Program-made: the position numbers and the translations under genes
DNA from: Sphingomonas sp. LY29
GTDB taxonomy: Bacteria > Pseudomonadota > Alphaproteobacteria > Sphingomonadales > Sphingomonadaceae
Assembly (NCBI RefSeq): GCF_035593985.1
Contig: NZ_CP141587.1
Span: 1,364,001 to 1,428,000 of the forward strand
Length of the DNA stretch: 64,000 nt
Direction: 5' to 3'
The notes under the pieces: model-generated
Seen by the model: the letters and a program-made list of their open reading frames with translations, nothing else
Told to the model about the DNA's origin: nothing
Databases searched by the model: none
Part shown: positions 45,271 through 54,416 of the stretch, one piece after another
Numbering within the stretch: the first letter of the stretch is position 1
Layout: each line of letters starts with the position of its first letter

Positions 45271-46785
45271 TTACAGCGCATGGCCATAATCCTTTTCCAG
45301 GCGTGACGGGTCGAGCGCGGCCATTCCGCCGGGTACCACCGCCGACGGCTGCGGCGGGCGCGGCATCTCGCCGATCGGGCGCATGACGCCCGACGGCTGC
45401 GTCGGCTTTAGCGGGTTCACTCCGACCGCACTGTCCGTCCGGCCGAGCAGGAACAGGTCGGCCTCGTCGGGCGGCGTGACCCGGTCGGTCGGCAGTTGCA
45501 TCGCCGCCGCGCGCACCGGGCGCACCAGTCGCGGCGTGACGATAATGACCAGTTCGGTTTCTTCCTTCTGGAAGCCCGACGAGCGGAACAGCGCGCCGAT
45601 GATCGGGATCGATCCCAGCACTGGGAATTGCCGCACCGTGTCTTGGAAGTCGCGGCGTAGAAGCCCCGCCATCGCGAAGCTTTCGCCGTCGCGAAGCTCG
45701 ACCGTGGTCTTGGCGCGGCGCGTCTGCAGCCCGGGAATGCGGAGCCCGTTGACGACGATCGACGCGGTCGGGTCGATCGAGCTGACTTCCGGCGCGACCT
45801 CCATGTTGATCACCCCGTCGGCAAGTACCGTCGGCGTGAAGGCAAGGCTAACCCCAAACGGCTTGAACTCGATCGAAATGGCGTTCGATCCGCCACCCTC
45901 CGCGCCGCCGCTGTTGCCCTGCGCCACGGGAATCGGGAACTCGCCGCCCGCGAGGAAGCTGGCGGTTTCGCCCGACAACGCGACCAGCGTCGGCTCGGCG
46001 AGCGTGGTGATCGCGCCCTTGGTCTCCAGCGCGTTCAAGGCACCTTCGAAATTGAGCCCGAACAGGCCGAAGCGACGCGTCAGGATGCCGAACGTGTCGG
46101 CGATTGCGCCAAGGCCGAGGACGCCGCCACCGTTTGCGCCCGGGGTCAGGCTCGCGCCATTCCCGCTGACGCCGCCAAACCCGTTGTTCCCGCTCCCGCC
46201 GACGAACAGGCCAACGCCGATGTCCTTGAGCGCGCTGCGCTTGATCTCGGAGAATTTGACCTCGAGCATCACCTGCTGGGTCGATCCGATCGACAGCAAA
46301 TTGATGACCTTGCCCGGCGCGTACGTCTCGGCGACCTGCACCGCGCGGTCGGCGGCCGGACCCGACGAGACAATGCCTTCGAGGATGATCGATTCGTTCG
46401 ACATGCGCGCGCCGACCTGGTCGCCGGGCATCAGTTCGGACAATTGGCGTTTCAGGCTTGTGACGTCGGGCCCGACTGCGATGTCGACCACCGCGATCAG
46501 ATTGTTGCGGCCATCGTACAGCGTCAGGCTGGTCGTCCCCATCTTCTTGCCGAGGACATACAGCGAACTGCTGGTCAGCGGCAGGATGTCGGCGATCTCC
46601 GGATTGCCCAGCAGCGCCTTGGCGAAGGGCCGGTCTGCGCGCAGCACCTGGCTCTTGTTCAGCGGCACGTTCAGTTCGCCGGCGCGCACGGACTCGTCGC
46701 TTCCGATCGAAACCTGCGCCGCAGCGGGTGCCGCCAAGGCGAGCGCGAGGCCGATCCCCGCGACTTTAAGCATGCTAGCGATCAT
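45271..46785 (-). CDS. cpaC: Tad outer-membrane secretin CpaC/RcpA
   Basis: 504 residues with signal peptide (ALALAAPAAAQV), an N-terminal BON/N-domain region, and a secretin C-domain with VPVLGSIPIIGALFRS and ELVIIVTPRLVRPV. It forms the pore for the Flp pilus. The ATG at 46785 overlaps the cpaB end by 11 bases; ATG 46773 would avoid overlap and keep the signal peptide, so the start is not settled. Confidence 0.93.
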   Translation of the reverse strand: MIASMLKVAGIGLALALAAPAAAQVSIGSDESVRAGELNVPLNKSQVLRADRPFAKALLGNPEIADILPLTSSSLYVLGKKMGTTSLTLYDGRNNLIAVVDIAVGPDVTSLKRQLSELMPGDQVGARMSNESIILEGIVSSGPAADRAVQVAETYAPGKVINLLSIGSTQQVMLEVKFSEIKRSALKDIGVGLFVGGSGNNGFGGVSGNGASLTPGANGGGVLGLGAIADTFGILTRRFGLFGLNFEGALNALETKGAITTLAEPTLVALSGETASFLAGGEFPIPVAQGNSGGAEGGGSNAISIEFKPFGVSLAFTPTVLADGVINMEVAPEVSSIDPTASIVVNGLRIPGLQTRRAKTTVELRDGESFAMAGLLRRDFQDTVRQFPVLGSIPIIGALFRSSGFQKEETELVIIVTPRLVRPVRAAAMQLPTDRVTPPDEADLFLLGRTDSAVGVNPLKPTQPSGVMRPIGEMPRPPQPSAVVPGGMAALDPSRLEKDYGHAL

Positions 46786-47734
46786 AGCCCCCCACCTCGT
46801 AGCTGCTGGTTGTCGTTCCGCGCGTCACGTCGACCGTGTTCGTCGCGGGCTTTGCCGGTGCGCGAACCACCGGGCGCGGTGCGGCTGCGCGGCGCGTCGG
46901 CTGGCTCAGCCGTGCGATGCGCGCGCGCCGCTCGGCGTCGCTCAGCACGGTGGCACCGGTGGCGCCGGTGGCCGCGGCCTGCATCGGCGGCGGTTGTCCG
47001 CCGTAATAGCTGTAGCGAAGGTCATCGAGGCTGACGGTGTCGACCTGCGCAACATTCTGCTCTTCACCAGGCTTGCGCAGGACGAGGCTGAGCGAGCCGA
47101 CCTGCATGCCGAGCGCGAGCTTCTGCGCATCGATCGGCGTGACCTCCATCGTCGCGGTGCGCGACACGACCGGCTTGCCATCGGCACCCGCCGCATCCTG
47201 GTCCATTGCGAGCACGCGAATGTTTTGCAGAAGCACGTCGGTGACCTGCTCGCCGCGATCGGTCCCAATCGACTGGCGCGTCACGAGCACGTCGACCGTA
47301 TCGTTCGGTTTGACGAAACCGCCGACGCCCGAAACGTCGTTGATGCTGACCGTCGCGGCGCGCATTCCATCGCGCAGCAACGCAGCGATCGAGGCATTCT
47401 GTCCCTCGCCCGACAGGTCGGCGGCAAGCAGCGGCTGATTGATCTGGATGGGACGTAGCGCGACGCGGCGTTTGCCTTGGGGCAGCAGCTCGACAAGCGA
47501 TTTGTAGGTGCCTGCCGGAAGGCTGGTCGCGGGATAGTTGACGAACTTGACCTTGTCGGCGGTCACGTCAGCGCCATAGGCCAACGGCATCGCGGCAACC
47601 GCGACGCGGACCATGCCTTCTGGCGACGAGGCCAGCTGCCGTTCGCGGCCGGTCAGGTAGGTATTGGCAAGGAACACCGCGATCAGGCCGATAATGATGG
47701 CCACTCCCACGGCAATGATCGTCTGGCGCTTCAT
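46775..47734 (-). CDS. cpaB: Flp pilus assembly protein CpaB/RcpC
   Basis: 319 residues. One N-terminal membrane helix (about 5-25), a SAF domain (AAMPLAYGADVTADKVKFV) and RcpC/CpaB domain, then a proline/alanine/arginine-rich C-terminus. Periplasmic partner of the secretin. First gene of the assembly set after the two pilin genes, 147 bases from the nearer pilin. Confidence 0.92.
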   Translation of the reverse strand: MKRQTIIAVGVAIIIGLIAVFLANTYLTGRERQLASSPEGMVRVAVAAMPLAYGADVTADKVKFVNYPATSLPAGTYKSLVELLPQGKRRVALRPIQINQPLLAADLSGEGQNASIAALLRDGMRAATVSINDVSGVGGFVKPNDTVDVLVTRQSIGTDRGEQVTDVLLQNIRVLAMDQDAAGADGKPVVSRTATMEVTPIDAQKLALGMQVGSLSLVLRKPGEEQNVAQVDTVSLDDLRYSYYGGQPPPMQAAATGATGATVLSDAERRARIARLSQPTRRAAAPRPVVRAPAKPATNTVDVTRGTTTSSYEVGGYDR

Positions 47735-47843
47735 TCTTCCGCTCCCCCGAGCTCCCGGTCGTTAACCAGTCAGTGAATCAGCGTCTGCGCATTCGATCGA
47801 GACGATGCGCCTGACCTCTCAGGAGTCAACCCTGAGCGAAGTT

Positions 47844-47873
47844 GGCGCGGCCGGCCCCCCGGCCAGCCGCGCC
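47844..47873. other. GC-rich stem-loop between pilin genes and cpaB
   Basis: A 13-bp stem (GGCGCGGCCGGCC with GGCCAGCCGCGCC, one wobble on the minus-strand RNA) and a four-base loop, just after the first pilin stop as read leftward. There is no T-run, so it is not a classical terminator; it may stabilise or attenuate pilin mRNA relative to the downstream assembly genes. Confidence 0.55.
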
Positions 47874-47881
47874 GAACGCAG

Positions 47882-48058
47882 TTAGGTGCAGGTGCCGGTG
47901 CTGATGCACGTCGCTGCCGAGTTCATTTCGTTCGCGATGGCGCCCGAAAGACCGACCGCGGCGAGCGCAATTGCCGAACCGATAATCGCCAGGATCAGCG
48001 CATATTCGGCTGCCGAGGCACCGCGCTTGTCGCGTAGCATGTTAATGAACTTCTTCAT
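47882..48058 (-). CDS. Flp-type IVb pilin, copy 1 (downstream)
   Basis: 58-residue pilin: short leader MKKFINMLRDKRG, cleavage before A, then the Flp motif with Glu18-Tyr19 (ASAAEYALILAIIGSAIAL). The C-terminus TCISTGTCT holds two cysteines. Major subunit of the Tad pilus, processed by CpaA. Ribosome site TAGGAAT nine or so bases before the ATG. Second in transcription order. Confidence 0.95.
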   Translation of the reverse strand: MKKFINMLRDKRGASAAEYALILAIIGSAIALAAVGLSGAIANEMNSAATCISTGTCT

Positions 48059-48220
48059 GGTGTCATTCCTACTCGTTTGCGTCCCCCACTCACGACGAGC
48101 GGATCGGAAAGAGTGTCACGCTAGGAGGAGAACCGCCCGGCCAATGAACTGTGCAAAACTACGCAGTGTTCGACGCGTACCGTCTTCGCCCAGCCCCCCG
48201 GCCAGCCGCGCCGAACCCAG

Positions 48221-48397
48221 TTAGGTGCAGGTGCTGGTGCGGATGCAGGTCGCTGCCGAGTTCATTTCGTTCGCGATGGCGCCCGAAAGACCAACCGCGG
48301 CCAGCGCGATTGCCGAACCGATAATCGCCAGGATCAGCGCATATTCGGCTGCCGAGGCACCGCGCTTGTCGCGCAGCATGTTGATGAACTTCTTCAT
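48221..48397 (-). CDS. Flp-type IVb pilin, copy 2 (upstream)
   Basis: 58 residues, identical to copy 1 except near the end (TCIRTSTCT instead of TCISTGTCT). Same leader, same Glu-Tyr motif. Ribosome site TAGGGGAC before the ATG. It is nearest the probable promoter region at 48398-48792 and is likely the first cistron of the locus. Confidence 0.95.
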   Translation of the reverse strand: MKKFINMLRDKRGASAAEYALILAIIGSAIALAAVGLSGAIANEMNSAATCIRTSTCT

Positions 48398-48572
48398 GGT
48401 GTCGTCCCCTACTCGTTTGCATCCCCCCGCTCACGACGAGCGGATCGGAAAGAGTGTCACGCTAGGAGGAGAACCGCCCGGCCAATGAAGCTGCAAAACA
48501 ACGTAGCGTTCAACGCGTACCGTCTTCGCGCAGCCCCCCGGCTGGCTTGACGAGGCAGAAGTTGTTCTTGTC

Positions 48573-48588
48573 TTAACTTCTTGTCAAC
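48573..48588. promoter_or_regulatory. CtrA-like box upstream of the pilin genes
   Basis: TTAA-N7-TCAAC, one mismatch from the CtrA consensus TTAA-N7-TTAAC, 176-191 bases upstream of the pilin copy 2 ATG. A second, six-base-spaced TTAA/TTAAC pair follows at about 48599-48613. CtrA controls pilA in Caulobacter, so control here is a reasonable guess, not shown. Confidence 0.35.
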
Positions 48589-48627
48589 CAGAGATGTTTA
48601 ATCAGGATTAACTACCGTCTGGAACCG

Positions 48628-48641
48628 GACATAGCTATGTC
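48628..48641. promoter_or_regulatory. Perfect 14-bp palindrome upstream of the pilin genes
   Basis: GACATAGCTATGTC is its own reverse complement and lies in the relatively AT-rich stretch upstream of the pilins, with GCAATTGC, another palindrome, three bases on. It is a candidate operator for a dimeric regulator of unknown identity. Confidence 0.4.
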
Positions 48642-48792
48642 GTTGCAATTGCGTTCAAAATAACTTGTTTCGGCGCCGTGCCAGCGTTTCAAATCGAGAC
48701 TCGGAAGTCTTATAGAAAGCGATTCTCGTCTGAACGACGCGCGCTTGGCCACGGGAAAGTGACGAGATTTGCCGCGCTATCGCGCGATTCGG

Positions 48793-49599
48793 TCAGGCTT
48801 CGACTCGGTGACGGAAGGTCACGTTCACCCGCTTCGACATCAGCAGATAGGGAAGCCACAACGCGACGCTGATCAGCACCTTTTGGCTATTGCCCTCGAG
48901 TAGCGCGTGCAGCGCGTCGGCGACGCGCGGCGGCAGCCCACCTACGCCAGCCACGGTGCCCGCGATCGTCAGTTGCATCGCCAGATCGAACAGCCAGATT
49001 GCCACCAGCAGGCGAGGGAACAGCGGCACCCGGCGCAGCGCCGCCACGAACGCAATCGTATAAAGGCTGGAGAGCAGCACCACGTCGAGCGTCATGAACA
49101 AGTGCAGCGTCGACAGCCAATGCGGCACCGGCCCCGACAAAGCGGGAATGGCAGCGAGATATTCCAGCGCACGAACCGGCACGTTCAGCAGCATGCCGAC
49201 CAGCAGCGACACCATGATCCCGCTCGTCCCGTAAAGACGATGGCCCCGGGCCTCGGCCGCATCGACCGACCGCCACCGTCCGACGCGCGCCATCCGGATC
49301 GTCGGCTGCGGGATCGCGTCGCCGTCGCGGAACCAGTGAAGCGCCAATCCCATCGACAGCAACGGCGCGATCACTAGAAGCAAATAGGGCATCATCGTTG
49401 ACAGATCGGGGGTCGCGGAAAGCGGGCTGACCATGATCCGCACGGCGGATGCCAGCACGGCGACGACCAGCCAGATCGTCATCACGCGCGGCAACCCGCC
49501 CTCCAGCGACTGCAACAGCGACGCCGACCGGGCATGCATGCGCGCGCCGAGGGCAACCGCCATGGTCCGGGCGTGTGGAGGGACGTTCATGTCGGACAT
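48793..49599 (-). CDS. Polytopic membrane protein, DUF2569-like C-terminus
   Basis: 268 residues with about six hydrophobic segments. The C-terminal end, VALWLPYLLMSKRVNVTFRH, resembles the end of DUF2569 proteins (PY..SKRV..TF). The N-terminal 35 residues are hydrophilic. Function unknown. ATG 49590 (MNVPP) is an alternative start three codons in. It reads toward the pilin region, so the two units share the same strand but are separated by the 395-base gap. Confidence 0.7.
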   Translation of the reverse strand: MSDMNVPPHARTMAVALGARMHARSASLLQSLEGGLPRVMTIWLVVAVLASAVRIMVSPLSATPDLSTMMPYLLLVIAPLLSMGLALHWFRDGDAIPQPTIRMARVGRWRSVDAAEARGHRLYGTSGIMVSLLVGMLLNVPVRALEYLAAIPALSGPVPHWLSTLHLFMTLDVVLLSSLYTIAFVAALRRVPLFPRLLVAIWLFDLAMQLTIAGTVAGVGGLPPRVADALHALLEGNSQKVLISVALWLPYLLMSKRVNVTFRHRVEA

Positions 49600-49822
49600 G
49601 ATGGGGCAGGGGACCTTTCAACATGGTAAATGCGCCGAAAGGCCGCGCGTTCCCCGCAAGAACCCCCTTGCCCGCTTGCCCGACTTCCTCCGTTCTGACA
49701 TCAATCGTCCCGCTCGGAACGTTGCGATTGAGGGGAATCGCCGGTGCGTCGGGGCTATTCCATTCACATCGGCATGTTTCTACAGCGCTGACCTATGTCA
49801 CCGGCTGCGATCCTGCTCGGCG

Positions 49823-50170
49823 ATCGCCGCCGAACTGACGCTGTTCTCGGAAGGTGGGCTCTACGGTCGCCCGATGCCGTGGGACAGCGCGCTCGACGCC
49901 TATCTGCAGACCGGCATCGTCGGCGTCCGCGACCGCGCTTGGTTCGTCGATGGATCGGCGGCGGTCAGCCGCCCGGTGTGGCGCAACCTGTCGGCCGGCG
50001 TCGGGATGTGGGGCGGCGCGCAGCCGGGCCTCTCGCGGTTCGACGTCGGGCCACGAGTTTCGCTGAAGGTCGGCAACAAGATGAAGGTTCACCTCGATTA
50101 CCGCCATCAGCTTGCCGGCAATGCGCTGCCCGGATCGGGCGCGGTGGTGACGCTGGGCGGCGACTTCTAA
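49823..50170 (+). pseudogene. Remnant of an outer-membrane beta-barrel gene (NfrA/BcsC-like C-terminus)
   Basis: The last 110 or so residues of an open frame look like the end of a barrel: alternating strands, GVGMWGGAQPGLSRFDVGPR, LHLDYRHQLAGNALPG, and terminal GGDF ending in Phe. I recall this pattern at the C-terminus of sphingomonad NfrA/BcsC-like TPR outer-membrane proteins. No signal peptide, TPR region or clear start lies upstream; the frame is open through 49600-49822 but encodes nothing recognisable. The first ATG in the similar part is 49874. Probably a 5'-truncated remnant; a small barrel fragment gene is the alternative. Confidence 0.5.
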
Positions 50171-50234
50171 GGCCTTTCCGCCGCCGCCTTGGTGTTGACG
50201 TGTTTTTGCGGCTAGCGTCGCGTACGCACACTTC

Positions 50235-51139
<905 letters not shown>

Positions 51140-51143
<4 letters not shown>

Positions 51144-51907
51144 AGCGCGCGCTGATCCTCGCGCTCGCCGCGCCGATGCTGATGGCGCAATCGCCGGCGA
51201 ACCAGCCCAAGCTGGTCCCCGACATTTCGTCGCGCTCGATCGAAATTCGCTATAGCTTCACCGGTGCGCAGCTGCTGCTGTTCGGCGCGATCCTCTATCC
51301 CGGCGGGCGCGTTCCGACCGACCCCGCCGACGTGGTCGTCGTCCTCAAAGGTCCGGTCGAACCGATTCTGGTGCGCGAAAAGCAGAAGATCGCCGGCATC
51401 TGGATGAACGCCGACTCGAACCGCTTCCGCTCGGCCCCCAGCTTCTACTCGGTCGCCTCGTCGCGGCCGGTGCGCGACCTCGTCGACGAGCGCACCGCCG
51501 CGATTTACGAGCTTGGCCTGCAGGACCTGCAGCTGTCGCCCGGCGGCGGCGCGCTTCCCGAAAAGGAACGGCGGTTCGAGGCTGGCCTGCTCGACCTCCG
51601 CCGCCGCGAGCGCCTCTACGGACAGGATCCGGACGGGGTCGAGATCAGTGAAGGCGTCCTCTACCGCGCGCGCATCGACATCCCCAGCAAGGTCCCGGTC
51701 GGCACCTACACTGCCGAGACCTTCCTCGTCGCCGACGGCAAGGTCATCGCCGCCGCCACGCGCGAGATCGAGATCGGCAAGTCGGGCTTCGAACGCTTCG
51801 TCGCGCTGGCCGCCGAACGCCACGGTTTCCTTTACGGCCTTGCCGCGGTGATCCTCTCGGTCGGCCTCGGCTGGGGCGCCGCAATGGCCTTCCGCCGCCG
51901 TTCCTAA
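51140..51907 (+). CDS. TIGR02186 family exported membrane-anchored protein
   Basis: 255 residues: signal peptide (ILALAAPMLMAQS), an extracytoplasmic beta-rich domain with ISSRSIEIRYSFTGAQLLLF and a single C-terminal membrane helix (about 230-250) before RRRS. Matches the TIGR02186 family of unknown function that sits next to TauE-type genes, so it probably works with the exporter. GTG start. Confidence 0.88.
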
Positions 51908-51972
51908 GCGCTTGTTAACTCCGTTCGGCTACTCACCGCATCCTTGATCCGTTTTCGACAGGATGCGTGAGT

Positions 51973-53658
51973 ATGAACGACCAGCCGGACCTGAGGCAGT
52001 TCCTCGACGAGTTCAGCAATTTCAGCGATGGCGGCGCGGTCGTGCCGATGGCCGGAAGCGCGCTCAAGGTGCCGACGATCGGCCAAGTGCTCGAGATCGC
52101 CGGGTCGGGATCGCGCGTCGTCATGGACACCGCGACGCTTGTCGAGCTCCAGGGCCATGAAGACCAGTCGATCGCCATGTCGGGACAGGTCGGCAGCCAG
52201 ATCAAGATGAAGGTCGGGATCAGCTGGCTGATCGCTAACGTCCGCACGCTTCGCGCCGGCGACGAGCCCGGCACCGTCATCGCCAACGTCGACTTTCTCG
52301 GCGAAGGCAGTGAGCGCAGTGACGGGGGCCTCGGCCATTTCCGTCGCGGCGTCACCCGCTATCCGATTCCCGGCGTCGCCGTGCTTCCGGTCACCACCGA
52401 CGACATGCGCGCCATCTTCGCCGCCGACGATTCGCCGCACGTCGAAATCGGCACCGTCTATCCGACCGACGACATCCGCGGCACGCTCTACGTCGATCCG
52501 ATGCTGTCGAAGCATTTCGCGATCCTGGGGTCGACCGGCACCGGTAAGTCGACTTCGGTCGCGCTGATCCTCCATCGCATTTCGGAGCTTAGCCCCGAGG
52601 GCCACATCGTCATGATCGATCCGCACGGCGAATATAGCGCCGCCTTCAAGTCGTGCGGCGAACTGTTCAACGTCGACAACCTTCAGCTGCCCTACTGGCT
52701 GCTCAACTTCGAGGAACATTGCGAAGTCCTGCTCACCACTGACGGGGCCGAGCGTCAGCGCGACGCCGACATCCTCGCCAAGGTGCTGCTCGCCGCGCGC
52801 ACCAAGTCGAAATCGTCCGAACAATATGGCCGCGTCACCGTCGACTCGCCGATTCCTTATCTGCTGACCGACCTCAACCAGATCCTGGTCGCGGAAATGG
52901 GCAAGCTCGACCGTGCCGGCGACACCACGCCGTACCAACGGCTGAAGAACAAGCTCGACGAGATCCGCGCCGATCCGCGCTACAGCTTCATGTTCTCTGG
53001 CATGCTCGTCGGCGACACGATGGCCAGCTTCATCGGCAAGCTGTTCCGCCTGCCGTCGAACGGTCGCCCCATCTCGATCGTCGACGTGTCGGGGGTTCCC
53101 AGCGAAGTCACCAGCGTCGTCGTCTCAGTGCTGGCGCGGATGGTGTTCGACTATGCGATCTGGTCGCGGACCGAGGCGCAGCGACCGCTGCTGCTCGTCT
53201 GCGAAGAAGCCCACCGCTATGTTCCCAAGGATGAGAATGCGAGCGGCCAGGCTGTCCGCAAGATCCTCGAGCGGATCGCCAAGGAAGGCCGTAAATACGG
53301 CGTCAGCCTGGGCCTCATCACGCAGCGCCCGTCGGATCTTGCCGAAGGCGTGTTGTCGCAGTGCGGCACGATCATTTCCATGCGTCTCAACAACGACCGA
53401 GATCAGGCCTGCGTGCGCGCCGCGATGCCCGAAGGCGCGCGTGGGTTCCTCGATGCGATCCCGGCGCTTCGCAACCGCGAATGCATCGTCTGCGGCGAAG
53501 GTGTCGCGATCCCGATCCGCGTTCGCTTCGACGATCTCGAACCCGAAAAGCGTCCCGCCTCGAGCGACCCCAGCTTCGCCGCCTCATGGCGCGAAGTCGG
53601 CGACGAGGCCGGCATCATCGGCCGCACCGTCAAACGCTGGCGCGGCCACGGGCGGTAA
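51973..53658 (+). CDS. HerA-like hexameric ATPase/helicase (DUF87)
   Basis: 561 residues from ATG 51973, which has AGGA nine bases upstream; GTG 51967 is less well placed. An N-terminal beta-barrel-like HAS region, then Walker A GSTGTGKST (186-194), MIDPHGEY, Walker B LLLVCEEAHRYVP, and LITQRPSDL with the arginine-finger region. HerA-type ATPases translocate DNA, often with NurA nuclease; no nurA is next to it. It could also be a bacterial HerA of a defence or repair role. Confidence 0.9.
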   Translation: MNDQPDLRQFLDEFSNFSDGGAVVPMAGSALKVPTIGQVLEIAGSGSRVVMDTATLVELQGHEDQSIAMSGQVGSQIKMKVGISWLIANVRTLRAGDEPGTVIANVDFLGEGSERSDGGLGHFRRGVTRYPIPGVAVLPVTTDDMRAIFAADDSPHVEIGTVYPTDDIRGTLYVDPMLSKHFAILGSTGTGKSTSVALILHRISELSPEGHIVMIDPHGEYSAAFKSCGELFNVDNLQLPYWLLNFEEHCEVLLTTDGAERQRDADILAKVLLAARTKSKSSEQYGRVTVDSPIPYLLTDLNQILVAEMGKLDRAGDTTPYQRLKNKLDEIRADPRYSFMFSGMLVGDTMASFIGKLFRLPSNGRPISIVDVSGVPSEVTSVVVSVLARMVFDYAIWSRTEAQRPLLLVCEEAHRYVPKDENASGQAVRKILERIAKEGRKYGVSLGLITQRPSDLAEGVLSQCGTIISMRLNNDRDQACVRAAMPEGARGFLDAIPALRNRECIVCGEGVAIPIRVRFDDLEPEKRPASSDPSFAASWREVGDEAGIIGRTVKRWRGHGR

Positions 53659-53779
53659 GGCGGGCGGGTAGCCCCCTTCCGACCTCCCCGATTGATCGCG
53701 AACCGGACAATCTGACCGCTTGCGCGGGCACGAAATGTTCGATTATCACGGCGTTCAATACGTGCTGGGGGGCATCCGA

Positions 53780-54397
53780 ATGAACCTGATCACGCTGTGT
53801 GGCGCGCTCGCGCTTGCGCATCCGACGGCGGCGGCGCCGCAGGCCGATCCAGCCACGGTGCCGGCCGTCGTCGCGTCGACCGTGAAGGTCCCGGCGCTGA
53901 CGCCGCTCCGCCTGAGGGTCGAGGGCGAGGTCAACTCGAACACGCATGTTACGGGCGACAAGATCGTCATCGTGCTCGCGGTCCCGCTTAAAGTCACGGA
54001 CACGCTCGCAATCCCGGCAGGGACCAAGGGCGTTGGCGAGGTCGTTCACGCTGCCAAAAAGGGGATGGGCGGAAAGGCAGGGGAACTGCTTCTCGCCGCC
54101 CGGACGCTGGAGTTGGCGCCAGGCGTCACCATCCCGCTTCGATCTTTCCGGCTCGCGCCGGCTACCGGCAAGAATAACGAGGGTCTCGCGACCGGCTTGA
54201 CGATCGCCGGCGGTGCCATCGGCGGGATCGCGGCGATGGTCACCACTGGCCACTCGGCCGTCGTGCCGAACGGCACCGAAGCCTTCGCCAAGACATCGGC
54301 CGACATCGAACTTCCGCTCCACCTGCTGGTGCCGACGGTGAATGCGGCTGTGCCGATCGTGCTGCCTCAGCCGGTCACCTCAAACGCTATCAAGTAA
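53780..54397 (+). CDS. Exported protein of unknown function
   Basis: 205 residues from ATG 53780, ribosome site GGGGGC nine bases upstream. Signal peptide ending near AHPTAAAP. The body has beta-rich sequence (LTPLRLRVEGEVNS, AIPAGTKGVGEVVHAAKKG) and a glycine-rich, membrane-like segment (GLTIAGGAIGGIAAMVTTG). Not recognised. Followed 19 bases later by another exported protein gene. Confidence 0.72.
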   Translation: MNLITLCGALALAHPTAAAPQADPATVPAVVASTVKVPALTPLRLRVEGEVNSNTHVTGDKIVIVLAVPLKVTDTLAIPAGTKGVGEVVHAAKKGMGGKAGELLLAARTLELAPGVTIPLRSFRLAPATGKNNEGLATGLTIAGGAIGGIAAMVTTGHSAVVPNGTEAFAKTSADIELPLHLLVPTVNAAVPIVLPQPVTSNAIK

Positions 54398-54416
54398 GAA
54401 CTCAGGGGGATTTTTC

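Larger units (their letters stand above)
47855..48532. repeat. Tandem 339-bp duplication carrying a Flp pilin gene and its leader
   Basis: Two head-to-tail copies with a constant offset of 339 bases (for example ATG at 48058 and 48397; CCGTCTTCGC at 48180 and 48519). Each copy holds one pilin gene plus about 130 bases of upstream leader. The copies differ at only scattered positions, mostly in the pilin C-terminus and leader. Confidence 0.93.
48398..48792 (-). promoter_or_regulatory. Leader and likely promoter region of the Tad pilus locus
   Basis: 395 bases without a gene, visibly richer in A and T than the surroundings between 48560 and 48720. It contains the repeated pilin leader (48398-48532), a CtrA-like box and a 14-bp palindrome listed separately, and the sequence TTGACA on the minus strand at 48587-48582 with no good -10 partner. 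The right part (48700-48792) also holds the 3' flank of the opposite-lying membrane-protein gene, which reads into this region. Confidence 0.5.

Noticed and set aside
48621..48645. GGAAC-N15-CGTT, resembling an EcfG general stress promoter
   Set aside because: The spacing is shorter than the usual 16-17 bases and it points away from any gene on its strand.
52488..52679. Small minus-strand frame inside the HerA-like gene as a NurA fragment
   Set aside because: Only a shadow frame; no NurA motif and no start signal.
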